Origin: B18-G2 sp964432835
GTDB lineage: Archaea; Thermoplasmatota; E2; DHVEG-1; B18-G2
Assembly: GCA_964432835.1 (NCBI GenBank)
Contig: CAYSPA010000073.1
Span: forward strand, 1-5,710
Length of the DNA stretch: 5,710 bases
Reading direction: 5' to 3'
How positions within the stretch are numbered: position 1 is the stretch's first letter; every line of letters begins with the position of its first letter. Below are positions 1 to 5,391 of the stretch, in pieces. The notes under the pieces are model-generated. The model was not told the DNA's origin, did no database searches, and saw only the letters and a program-made list of their open reading frames with translations. The position numbers were made by a program, and so were the translations under genes.

Positions 1-260
1 GGAATATCGAAATTCGCATAGCCCGACTCATTCGTTATCGCATGCAAAGAGATTATCTCTCCACCCTCGATATAAACATCCACATTACTTATTCCCTTTC
101 CACAGCAACCCACAAACACTCTGAACTTTTCACCTTCGATAGCAAAGGGTTCCGCTTCCAATTCTTGCCCAAATTCCAGATTCTGGGACCTGGTCATCTG
201 GACACAGGTAAGAACGAGAAGCAAAAGGATTGTCGAGGTCAGCGTTTTCCTCCTCACCAC
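1..260 (-). CDS. Secreted/cell-surface protein with N-terminal signal peptide, partial (runs off left edge)
   Basis: An open frame of 86 codons runs from a GTG at 260 to the window edge. It begins MVRRKTLTSTILLLLVLTCV, a classic Sec signal peptide: basic n-region (residues 3-5), hydrophobic core (about 7-20), probable cleavage near residues 22-26 (MTRSQ). The mature part (about 27-86) ends in a beta-sandwich-like stretch with GKGISNVDVYIEGG (54-67) and TNESGYANFDI (76-86). This pattern is typical of Ig-like or carboxypeptidase-regulatory-like repeats in surface proteins. Two adjacent cysteines (52-53) are present. A TATA-like box lies 25 bases upstream of the GTG and suggests a leaderless transcript starting at or next to it; the GTG at 257 is an alternative. 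The protein is probably exported and extracellular or wall-bound. Its specific function cannot be told from this fragment. Cys19 lacks a good lipobox (T at -1), so I do not call a lipoprotein. Confidence 0.72.
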   Translation of the reverse strand, partial: MVRRKTLTSTILLLLVLTCVQMTRSQNLEFGQELEAEPFAIEGEKFRVFVGCCGKGISNVDVYIEGGEIISLHAITNESGYANFDI

Positions 261-280
261 CCTGTGGAGAGTTTTGATGT

Positions 281-295
281 CTATATATCTTTTGC
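281..295 (-). promoter_or_regulatory. BRE/TATA-type archaeal promoter for the secreted-protein gene
   Basis: The minus strand reads GCAAAAGATATATAG. This is a purine-rich BRE-like stretch followed by a TATA box centred about 25 bases upstream of the GTG at 260. No strong Shine-Dalgarno precedes that GTG, which fits a leaderless transcript. Confidence 0.5.
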
Positions 296-300
296 GTATC

Positions 301-311
301 CTTTTTATCAA
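301..311 (+). promoter_or_regulatory. Candidate TATA box for the lipoate operon
   Basis: The plus strand reads CTTTTTATCAA, centred about 25 bases before the GTG at 331. There is no Shine-Dalgarno in front of that GTG, so a leaderless start is plausible. The match is weaker than the divergent box at 281-295. Confidence 0.35.
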
Positions 312-330
312 AATTGTGCATGCTTTAACT

Positions 331-1044
331 GTGCAAACTTGGAGATTGATAGATACTGATCTCGCTCATCCTTACTACGTTACAGCTGCAGATGATGCCA
401 TCTCTCGGGCAATATCCGAGGGTAAAGTTCCAGACACCTTGCATTTCTATCGAAGGCATCCGCCAGGCGTATCGGTTGGAAGGATGCAGAGTGTGAAGGA
501 TATTGATCTCGAGGAATGCAGGAAGAGAGGTATAGTGATCGTTAGAAGGAGGAGTGGTGGAGGAACGATATACACTGATGAGGGTTGTCTGATTTATGCC
601 CTGATTTTCAGATCAGATACCATGAATCCAGAGAAGATATTTGGGATGGTTTGCAACTCTATAAGAATCGCTCTCGAAGAATTTGGTTTCAATGCGGAAT
701 ACAAGAAGCCGAACGATATACTGGTGAATGGTAGAAAGGTCTCCGGCTCCGCCCTGCTCGTGAGAGGGAATGTTGTTCTGATCCATGGAACCGTTATAGT
801 GAGCAGTGATCTCGATGTTATGAAGAAGGTTCTTATAAAGAGGAAGGAGATTGAGGTGACGAGTCTGGAAAGAGAGGGAAAGAAAGTTGATTTCAAAGAG
901 TTGAAAGAGATGCTGATCAAGAGGTTTGGAGAAAGTATGGATGCAGAGTTCGTGAGAGGTGAGTTGAGCGATTATGAGAAGGAACTTGTAGAGAGATTGA
1001 TGAAGGAGAGGTATGGCAGGGATGAGTGGAATTTCATGCGATGA
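331..1044 (+). CDS. lplA: Lipoate-protein ligase, LplA catalytic domain only
   Basis: A cytoplasmic enzyme that activates lipoate or octanoate with ATP and transfers it to the lysine of a lipoyl domain (for example glycine-cleavage H protein or 2-oxoacid dehydrogenase E2). With a GTG start at 331 it has 237 residues. It shows the BPL/LplA/LipB-fold motifs in order: WRLIDT (4-9), RRRSGGGTIYTDEG (72-85, lipoyl-AMP loop), PNDIL (127-131), GRKVSGSA (134-141) with the invariant lysine K136, and HGT (152-154). The ND before the lysine loop, with no cysteine there, favours a ligase over the LipM octanoyltransferase. The length matches the archaeal N-terminal subunit that pairs with a separate LplB; no LplB is visible here. 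The usual His-Asp after the glycine loop is Thr-Asp (82-83). I prefer GTG 331 because homologues begin just before WRLIDT and a TATA box sits 25 bases upstream; an in-frame TTG (274) or ATG (277) would add 18-19 residues that resemble promoter DNA. It overlaps the next gene by 23 bases. Confidence 0.85.
   Translation: MQTWRLIDTDLAHPYYVTAADDAISRAISEGKVPDTLHFYRRHPPGVSVGRMQSVKDIDLEECRKRGIVIVRRRSGGGTIYTDEGCLIYALIFRSDTMNPEKIFGMVCNSIRIALEEFGFNAEYKKPNDILVNGRKVSGSALLVRGNVVLIHGTVIVSSDLDVMKKVLIKRKEIEVTSLEREGKKVDFKELKEMLIKRFGESMDAEFVRGELSDYEKELVERLMKERYGRDEWNFMR
1005..1012 (+). promoter_or_regulatory. Shine-Dalgarno site that selects ATG 1022
   Basis: GGAGAGGT inside the lplA end lies 9 bases before ATG 1022 but directly abuts ATG 1013. 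The spacing favours 1022 as the start of the homocitrate-synthase-family gene. Confidence 0.5.
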
Positions 1045-2063
1045 TGTTGCCTTAAGCTCATACAACCAGAGAGTCCACTTTCCGTGGGGAAAGGATATCA
1101 TAATCTACGACTCCACGCTGAGAGATGGAGAGCAGATGCCCGGAATAGCTTTCACTCCGGAGCAGAAACTGGATATAGCGATACTCCTCGATGAGATCGG
1201 GATAAAGGAGATAGAGGCGGGATTTCCAGCGATATCTGAAAGAGAGCTCAAAACCGTCAAGACCATAGCACGGCAAGGTTTGAATGCAAGAATCCTCGCT
1301 CTCTCAAGATTAAAAAAAGAAGACATCGACGCTGCGATAAAGGCGGATGTTGATGTAATACTTCTTTTTATTGCATCCTCTCCCATTCACCTCAAGTACA
1401 AACTCAACATGACCATCGATGAGATTGTGAGGAAAATCGAAGAATCCATCGATTACGTCAAGGCGCATGGCGTAACTCCAAGTTTCAGCACCGAGGATAG
1501 CACGAGAACACCCATGGATNNNNNNNNNNNNNNNNNNNNNNNNNNNNNNNNNNNNNNNNNNNNNNNNNNNNNNNNNNNNNNNNNNNNNNNNNNNNNNNNN
1601 NNNNNNNNNNNNNNNNNNNGGTAACGTTCCTCTCGAGCAGATAGTCATGGCCCTCCAGTACCTTTATGGCATAGATTTAGGGATAGACACGACTCGACTG
1701 AAAGAACTTTCTGAGATGGTATCAAAATACGCTCGCGTTGATGTTCCTCTCACCCATCCATTTGTCGGAGAGAATGTATTCTCCCACGAATCTGGTATTC
1801 ATGTCGCTGCTGTCATGAGAAATCCGAGAACCTATGAGCCCATAGATCCAAGAATCGTCGGGAACAGGAGGAGAATCATCATAGGGAAGCACAGCGGGAG
1901 GCATGTTATAGAGGCAAAACTCAGGGAACTGGGAATAGAGATGGATGAAGACGAGATCAACATGCTTATTGATAGGGTTAAACTCGAGGGCGAGAAGAAA
2001 GGAAAACTCTCTGATGATGATCTCATAAGAATGGCTATGGAGGTGAAAAAAGTATATGAGTAA
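1022..2063 (+). CDS. Homocitrate synthase / 2-isopropylmalate synthase family protein (AksA/NifV-like), interrupted by assembly gap
   Basis: A DRE-TIM metallolyase that condenses acetyl-CoA with a 2-oxoacid. The N-terminal part (166 residues to the gap) has YDSTLRDGEQMPG (29-41, catalytic Arg34 and metal ligand Asp35), IEAGFPA, SPIHLKYKLN and STEDSTRTPMD. After the gap come GNVPLEQ, HESGIHVAAV, TYEPIDP and GKHSGRHVIEAKL. The SxYN opening and HLKYK motif resemble archaeal AksA, but NifV, citramalate, Re-citrate or isopropylmalate synthase cannot be excluded. About 60 residues follow the GKHSG motif, too few for the LeuA leucine-binding regulatory domain, which argues against ordinary feedback-regulated LeuA. 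Restoring about 83 missing residues gives about 396, the AksA/NifV length. The missing part holds the metal-binding HxHND and the NGIGERA motif. The reading frame differs across the 100 Ns only because 100 is not the real gap size, so I do not call a frameshift. It overlaps lplA by 23 bases (ATG 1022; ATG 1013 is an alternative) and the radical SAM gene by 8, so the three are probably co-translated. Confidence 0.85.
1520..1619. other. Assembly gap of exactly 100 N inside the homocitrate-synthase-family gene
   Basis: A run of 100 Ns is the usual placeholder for a gap of unknown length. Protein family alignment from memory (TRTPMD to GNVPLEQ) predicts about 83 missing residues, so the true gap is near 250 bases and all downstream coordinates would shift by about 150. 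Confidence 0.9.
2039..2046 (+). promoter_or_regulatory. Strong Shine-Dalgarno site for the radical SAM gene
   Basis: GGAGGTGA is a full match to the archaeal 16S anti-SD complement. It sits inside the upstream gene, 9 bases before ATG 2056, and confirms that start. Confidence 0.75.
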
Positions 2064-2946
2064 AACCTTCAAAGCATACTACGTCTGGCCGAGATTTCCA
2101 TCCCTCTCATTATCGGGTACAGCATGCTCTCTGCACTGTAAGCACTGCAACAGAGTTTATCTAAGAGATATGATTGACGTCTCTTCTCCAGAAAAACTTC
2201 TATCAACCTGCAAAAGATTGAAGGAGCAGGGCGCCGTCGGCGTGTTGCTGAGCGGAGGATGCAAAAAGAATGGAGAGATGATAAATCTCAGAGGATTTCT
2301 TCCAGCGATAAAAAGGGTGAAGGAAGAGACCGATCTCATCATAAAACTTCACACGGGAATTGTCGATAGAGAACTTGCCGAGGGCATAGCAAGTGCAGAA
2401 GTAGATATCGCTTCGGTTGAGGTTGTTGGCTCTGATAGGGCTATAAAGGATGTTTTTGGAATGAATTTGAAGGTTGATGTTTATAGGAGAACCCTTGAGA
2501 ATCTGAGAGATGCCGGAGTTAAACATATCGTTCCGCATGTATGCATAGGTCTGAATGCGGGGAAGATAGATGGGGAGTTTGAAGCCATAGATATTATCAA
2601 AGATACGGTAAAACCTTCTGTATTTGTACTCATCGCTCTCAAGCCGACAAAAGGTACAGAATTTGAGAGAGCAAAAATTCCCGATCCAGAGGATGTTTAC
2701 AGGATTGTGAGATATGCAAAGGAAAGTTTTCCCGATGTAGAGATCTCTCTTGGATGCATGAGACCAAGAGCAGAGGGCAGAATCGAGATAGAAAGGAAAG
2801 CTCTTATGGCAGGAGCCACAAGAATGGAGATCCCTTCAAAGGAAACCCTGAAACTCGCTGAAAGTATGGGTTACAGGATAAAGAGGATAGACGCCTGCTG
2901 CGCCTTACCGGAGGAGTATGAGGAGAGGGTTACTCAGTCGGTTTAG
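2056..2946 (+). CDS. Radical SAM protein, biotin-synthase-like; candidate half of the split lipoyl synthase (LipS1/LipS2 type)
   Basis: A 296-residue radical SAM enzyme with the [4Fe-4S] motif CSLHCKHC (Cys24, Cys28, Cys31, CX3CX2C) after a GT-containing beta-1 strand. LLSGGCKKNG (64-73) corresponds to the GGE-like SAM-contact motif. KLHTGIVD, HVCIGL (Cys163), LGCMRPR (Cys234) and a C-terminal DACCALP (Cys281-282) follow; the extra cysteines could bind an auxiliary FeS cluster. It looks like the 'uncharacterized homologue of biotin synthase' family. Members of such families in Thermococcus were shown to act as LipS1 and LipS2, which together add the two sulfurs of lipoate to octanoyl-protein. 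Position as third gene behind lplA supports this assignment. I cannot tell LipS1 from LipS2 and see no partner in the window, so no symbol is given. It starts inside the upstream gene (ATGAGTAA overlap) behind a perfect SD. Its TAG overlaps the convergent hepT stop. Confidence 0.75.
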   Translation: MSKTFKAYYVWPRFPSLSLSGTACSLHCKHCNRVYLRDMIDVSSPEKLLSTCKRLKEQGAVGVLLSGGCKKNGEMINLRGFLPAIKRVKEETDLIIKLHTGIVDRELAEGIASAEVDIASVEVVGSDRAIKDVFGMNLKVDVYRRTLENLRDAGVKHIVPHVCIGLNAGKIDGEFEAIDIIKDTVKPSVFVLIALKPTKGTEFERAKIPDPEDVYRIVRYAKESFPDVEISLGCMRPRAEGRIEIERKALMAGATRMEIPSKETLKLAESMGYRIKRIDACCALPEEYEERVTQSV

Positions 2947-3284
2947 ACTTCTTGTTTCAGGATATCTAACAACCTTTTCTTCAGGCAAGGGATATCTTTT
3001 AATGCAGTATCCCACACAGCCCCCAAATCTACACCGAAATAGCCATGTATCAGTTTGTCTCTCATTCCCGCTATCTGTCTCCACGGTATGTCTGGATATT
3101 TCTTTCGAAACTCCGCTGAAATATTTTTGGCTGCTTCACCTATTATCTCAATTTCCCTTATAACAGCATCCTGAAGCATACGGTCGTTCGCAAAATCTTC
3201 GTAGCTTTTATCTTGGATATAACTTTCGATGAGCCCGATCGCATCTAGCATATGTCTTATGTAAACGGTGTCATCTCTTTTCAA
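2943..3284 (-). CDS. hepT: HepT-like HEPN-domain ribonuclease toxin (DUF86)
   Basis: A 113-residue helical HEPN protein. The active-site RX4HXY motif is intact: Arg75, His80, Tyr82 in MRDKLIHGYFGVD, followed by the family-typical VW and a lysine-rich end. Known HepT proteins are RNA-cleaving toxins, neutralised when the partner MntA adds AMP to the tyrosine of this motif. Here that tyrosine is present, so regulation by AMPylation is possible. The start is TTG 3284, which overlaps the mntA stop (TTGA); it is supported by the upstream SD-like GGTGGTG. The next in-frame ATG would remove the first 11 residues of helix 1. It is the last gene of the minus-strand operon, and its stop overlaps the stop of the convergent lipoate operon. 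Confidence 0.88.
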   Translation of the reverse strand: MKRDDTVYIRHMLDAIGLIESYIQDKSYEDFANDRMLQDAVIREIEIIGEAAKNISAEFRKKYPDIPWRQIAGMRDKLIHGYFGVDLGAVWDTALKDIPCLKKRLLDILKQEV

Positions 3285-3577
3285 CAGAACACCACCTTGG
3301 ATTCCTTCTTTATCCTTCCTATGAGGTATGGACTGATGCTTTTCTCTGTGAGTAGATCGACTTTCCTGCCGAGTTTGTCCTCTATCTCCTGTTCTATCCC
3401 CACGAGTTCAAGCAGACTCTTCCTTTTCTTGAATTCAACAATTACGTCAATGTCACTTTCTTGAGTTGCTTCACCTCTAGCAAATGATCCGAATATCTCT
3501 ATTCTCTTCGCTCCGTGCTTCTTCAAAATATTAACCAGATCTTTTATCGCTTTATCTGTGTTTTTCATTTCCTCCAT
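3281..3577 (-). CDS. mntA: MntA-like minimal nucleotidyltransferase, antitoxin of HepT
   Basis: A small nucleotidyltransferase, 98 residues from ATG 3577. It has the full catalytic motif GSFARGEATQESDID (30-44, GSX10DXD, Asp42 and Asp44) and the third carboxylate in RKVDLLT (Asp74). Intact catalysis fits the known role of AMPylating the HepT active-site tyrosine. Start choice: ATG 3577 places the GS motif at residue 30 as in most archaeal members, and a BRE/TATA-like element lies about 29 bases upstream. An in-frame ATG at 3643 would overlap abiEii by 10 bases and add 22 residues of no recognised homology, with no SD. ATG 3568 has GGAGG but only 1-2 bases away. It overlaps hepT by 4 bases. 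Confidence 0.85.
   Translation of the reverse strand: MEEMKNTDKAIKDLVNILKKHGAKRIEIFGSFARGEATQESDIDVIVEFKKRKSLLELVGIEQEIEDKLGRKVDLLTEKSISPYLIGRIKKESKVVFC
3290..3298 (-). promoter_or_regulatory. Shine-Dalgarno-like site deciding the TTG start of hepT
   Basis: The minus strand reads AAGGTGGTG, ending 5 bases before TTG 3284. It lies within the mntA end and supports coupled translation of antitoxin and toxin. Confidence 0.5.
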
Positions 3578-3602
3578 GCTATCGATCCAAAGAACAAATG
3601 AA

Positions 3603-3617
3603 CTATTATACGTTTCG
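3603..3617 (-). promoter_or_regulatory. Candidate internal promoter for mntA-hepT
   Basis: The minus strand reads CGAAACGTATAATAG, a BRE-like then TATA-like stretch about 29 bases upstream of ATG 3577 and just after the abiEii stop. It would allow mntA-hepT expression independent of the abiE promoter. The prediction rests on motif and spacing only. Confidence 0.35.
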
Positions 3618-3633
3618 ATATCCATAATGAGAG

Positions 3634-4410
3634 TTATCGGCATTTAGAAATGATTTTTTCCATCCATTCAACAACAACCGCCTTCACATCATCAAAATCC
3701 GGAACCTCTGGTACAAGGTATCTGAGTTCATTCCACCATAATTTTCTTTTCCTCTCGATGGATGTTACAAATTTATCATACTCGAATCTCATGTCATAGT
3801 ACCGGAGTTTCTCTTCTATCATTTTGATATCGGTTTTGATCCTCTTCTCTACGAGGAAGTAAAGGTCGTAGAGATCTCTGCTTCTTTCCCTTGTGAGTAT
3901 CGCTCTGACCTTCTCAGCCATGATCTCTGATGGATCCATCATGCATACCATGTACGCAGGTAAATCTCTATACACTGGCGTAATTCTCGTCTTTCTGGGT
4001 GGAAGAATCGTTTTTTCTCTCTTGCTTACCTCTATTCTAACATAAACTGCACTCTTTTCTCTCCCATCATAAAGTGGTCCCTTTACCTTTATCCTTGATG
4101 AGATGGAAGTTTCATCCTCTTTCATTCTTTCCAGAGATGTTTCAAATCCGAAGAGATTCATGCTACCAGTGATTTCTTCCATCACACTCTCGATGTTCAT
4201 AGGCCTGAAAAGAGAAAAATCCAGATCTTCGCTGAAGCGATCCAAACCATAACACTTCTGGAGAGCGGTGCCTCCTTTAAAAACGAGTTCATCTCCAACT
4301 CTTCTGTATATGCTCAGAAGAAGTATATGTTGAAGATAATCTCTCTCCACCTGACTCAAACTAAATCTCATCAGACGAGCATACTCGGTGAGATCTTCTC
4401 TTGTCAGCAT
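3634..4410 (-). CDS. abiEii: AbiEii/DUF1814 nucleotidyltransferase toxin
   Basis: A 258-residue nucleotidyltransferase-like toxin of the AbiE type IV toxin-antitoxin family. Conserved motifs in order: FKGGTALQKCYGLDRFSEDLDF (44-65, with GGT and the SEDLD metal/nucleotide site, Asp62 and Asp64), VRIEVS (124-129), AEKVRAILTRER (165-176), and RDLYDL (178-183). Residues seen to be catalytic in the family (the S/EDxD pair, the EK and the RDxYD) are all there, so the protein looks active. Related MenT toxins transfer nucleotides to tRNA 3' ends; the target here is unknown. The start ATG 4410 overlaps the abiEi stop (ATGCTGA) and follows an SD GAGGTG by 5 bases. The length is ordinary for archaeal members. 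Confidence 0.9.
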   Translation of the reverse strand: MLTREDLTEYARLMRFSLSQVERDYLQHILLLSIYRRVGDELVFKGGTALQKCYGLDRFSEDLDFSLFRPMNIESVMEEITGSMNLFGFETSLERMKEDETSISSRIKVKGPLYDGREKSAVYVRIEVSKREKTILPPRKTRITPVYRDLPAYMVCMMDPSEIMAEKVRAILTRERSRDLYDLYFLVEKRIKTDIKMIEEKLRYYDMRFEYDKFVTSIERKRKLWWNELRYLVPEVPDFDDVKAVVVEWMEKIISKCR

Positions 4411-5123
4411 TCCAACACCTCATTTAATCTCAGTGCCCACTTTCTGTTGGTTTCTCCGGCTGGCGGAAGCAAGGGATTTAGAAGATCATATTTCCTGTTT
4501 ATGTACTTCTTCACTTCATCGTAAATATCTATATTCTTCAACTCTAGGAGATAACCCAGTCTTTTGAGCGTTACGATGGAATTCATTTTCAGTGCGTATC
4601 TCAGCAATTTGTCAACATCTGCTACATCCAGCGCCTCCATCAATTCACCGAGGGGACAGTACCTGGGCATGAAAAGAGCATCTACAATAATTTTCTCAAC
4701 TTCACCTATAAAGGCATATCCATTTCCAATTTTCTCCCTCCTGTAGCCGAATATTCTCTTCCTATCAAACCTTACGAATGATATCTTTTCCCCTTTGAAT
4801 GATATACCTTTTTTCGATTTTCCAGCAACTACCTGAATCGATGTTGGAATCTGTGCAGTCAGGCGATGATAACTCAGCGCGGAAAGGAAAGAGACATAGG
4901 ATGGAAAGGTTACATTTGTGGCCACCACCAGAGAATCGGTGTCTGGAAGGGCAAACTTCCCTCTTTCGATCCTTACTATAATCCCCCTCTTTACCAGTCG
5001 ATTTGCATACAGTGCAGCATATCTTTTTCCTTTCCCGATAATTCTGGATATGTCTGATAAGGTGAAAACACCCAGACCTAGGGATTTTATTTCCTCAATG
5101 AACTCTCTTTCTCTCACTATCAT
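4404..5123 (-). CDS. abiEi: AbiEi-like antitoxin / transcriptional regulator
   Basis: A 239-residue protein with an N-terminal winged helix-turn-helix (about residues 17-60: FTLSDISRIIGKGKRYA, then the wing-like IIVRIERGKFAL). A region typical of COG5340 AbiEi proteins follows (SYVSFLSALSYHRL, then IQVVAGKSKKGI and IFGYRREKI), with a helical C-terminus. Known AbiEi proteins repress the abiE operon by binding inverted repeats in its promoter, and counteract AbiEii without binding it (type IV). It is the first gene of the operon. The start ATG 5123 lies 24 bases behind a TATA-like box and has no SD, so a leaderless mRNA is likely. It overlaps abiEii by 7 bases. Confidence 0.85.
   Translation of the reverse strand: MIVREREFIEEIKSLGLGVFTLSDISRIIGKGKRYAALYANRLVKRGIIVRIERGKFALPDTDSLVVATNVTFPSYVSFLSALSYHRLTAQIPTSIQVVAGKSKKGISFKGEKISFVRFDRKRIFGYRREKIGNGYAFIGEVEKIIVDALFMPRYCPLGELMEALDVADVDKLLRYALKMNSIVTLKRLGYLLELKNIDIYDEVKKYINRKYDLLNPLLPPAGETNRKWALRLNEVLEC
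4416..4421 (-). promoter_or_regulatory. Shine-Dalgarno site for abiEii
   Basis: GAGGTG on the minus strand inside the abiEi end, 5 bases before ATG 4410, supports the start and translational coupling. Confidence 0.6.
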
Positions 5124-5141
5124 TTATTTAGTTATTCGCTT

Positions 5142-5155
5142 CTAATAAAACTTTC
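5142..5155 (-). promoter_or_regulatory. BRE/TATA promoter of the abiE-mntA-hepT operon
   Basis: The minus strand reads CGAAAGTTTTATTA: BRE-like CGAAA then a TATA-like TTTTATTA centred about 24 bases before ATG 5123. This predicts transcription starting at or next to the ATG. Confidence 0.55.
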
Positions 5156-5166
5156 GTCATCACAAC

Positions 5167-5184
5167 ATTATCATTTTTGATAAT
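5167..5184. repeat. Short inverted repeat upstream of the abiE promoter (candidate operator)
   Basis: ATTATCA-TTTT-TGATAAT is a perfect 7-base inverted repeat with a 4-base loop, 12 bases upstream of the BRE/TATA box. It overlaps the start of the direct repeat at 5174. Its position is suitable for AbiEi binding or for an activator site; binding is inferred. Confidence 0.5.
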
Positions 5185-5207
5185 CTTAAACAAACAAAAG
5201 TTGAAGA
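5174..5207 (+). repeat. Direct repeat, copy 1
   Basis: It starts TTTTTGATAATCTTAAACAA and ends AAAGTTGAAGA. It is nearly identical to 5365-5396, differing by a 2-base insertion in the A-rich centre. The copies start 191 bases apart, in the same orientation. Confidence 0.8.
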
Positions 5208-5268
5208 TGTATGCTGGCGCTCACCTTATAATCGAGATTTAATTCACTCCCTCGCAGACAAGATTTTT

Positions 5269-5315
5269 TCAAATAAAAGGAAACTTATTTATAAATAAGT
5301 TCCCTTTATTTTTGA
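5269..5315. repeat. Long AT-rich imperfect palindrome
   Basis: The core is a perfect 20-base palindrome (5282-5291 AACTTATTTA, 5292-5301 its complement). It extends with one mismatch through GG/CC and AAA/TTT, then with small bulges out to 5269 and 5315. It could form a hairpin or cruciform, or be a binding site or the end of a small mobile element. No gene overlaps it. Confidence 0.7.
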
Positions 5316-5320
5316 TAAAC
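5309..5320 (+). repeat. Third partial copy of the direct-repeat core
   Basis: TTTTTGATAA (5309-5318) followed by AC matches the first ten bases of the repeats at 5174 and 5365, in the same orientation, making three copies in about 200 bases. Confidence 0.5.
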
Positions 5321-5360
5321 GGAAAACTTTTTCCAGTTAGGGAACGTTTCTCCTCATTGA

Positions 5361-5391
5361 AACTTTTTTGATAATCTTAAACAAAAAAGTT
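5361..5391 (-). terminator. Putative terminator of the C25 peptidase gene
   Basis: AACTTTTTTG and CAAAAAAGTT form a perfect 10-base stem with an 11-base loop, 29 bases after the peptidase stop. On the minus strand there is a T6 run (5388-5383), the usual archaeal termination signal. It overlaps direct-repeat copy 2, so a regulatory role is the alternative. Confidence 0.45.

Noticed and set aside
130..321. 63-codon minus-strand frame starting with ATG at 321
   Set aside because: It is a shifted shadow of the signal-peptide frame starting at GTG 260 and shows no domain-like composition.
42..359. 105-codon plus-strand frame
   Set aside because: It lies opposite the secreted-protein gene and across the divergent promoter, with no recognisable motif.
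613..1101. Long minus-strand frames opposite lplA
   Set aside because: They are mirror frames of a well-supported gene, with low-complexity Ser/Leu/Phe-rich translations.
1520..1647. Frameshift or pseudogene in the homocitrate-synthase-family gene
   Set aside because: The frame change coincides exactly with a placeholder 100-N gap, and both sides align with one intact family member.
2918..3163. 81-codon plus-strand frame after the radical SAM gene
   Set aside because: It lies opposite hepT, whose HEPN motif is unmistakable.
4799..5145. Overlapping plus-strand frames opposite abiEi
   Set aside because: They are shadows of abiEi, with no SD or promoter and no coherent protein features.
5346..5363. 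CRISPR-repeat-like GTTTC...ATTGAAAC
   Set aside because: The end resembles archaeal CRISPR repeats, but it occurs once, with no spacer periodicity and no cas genes.
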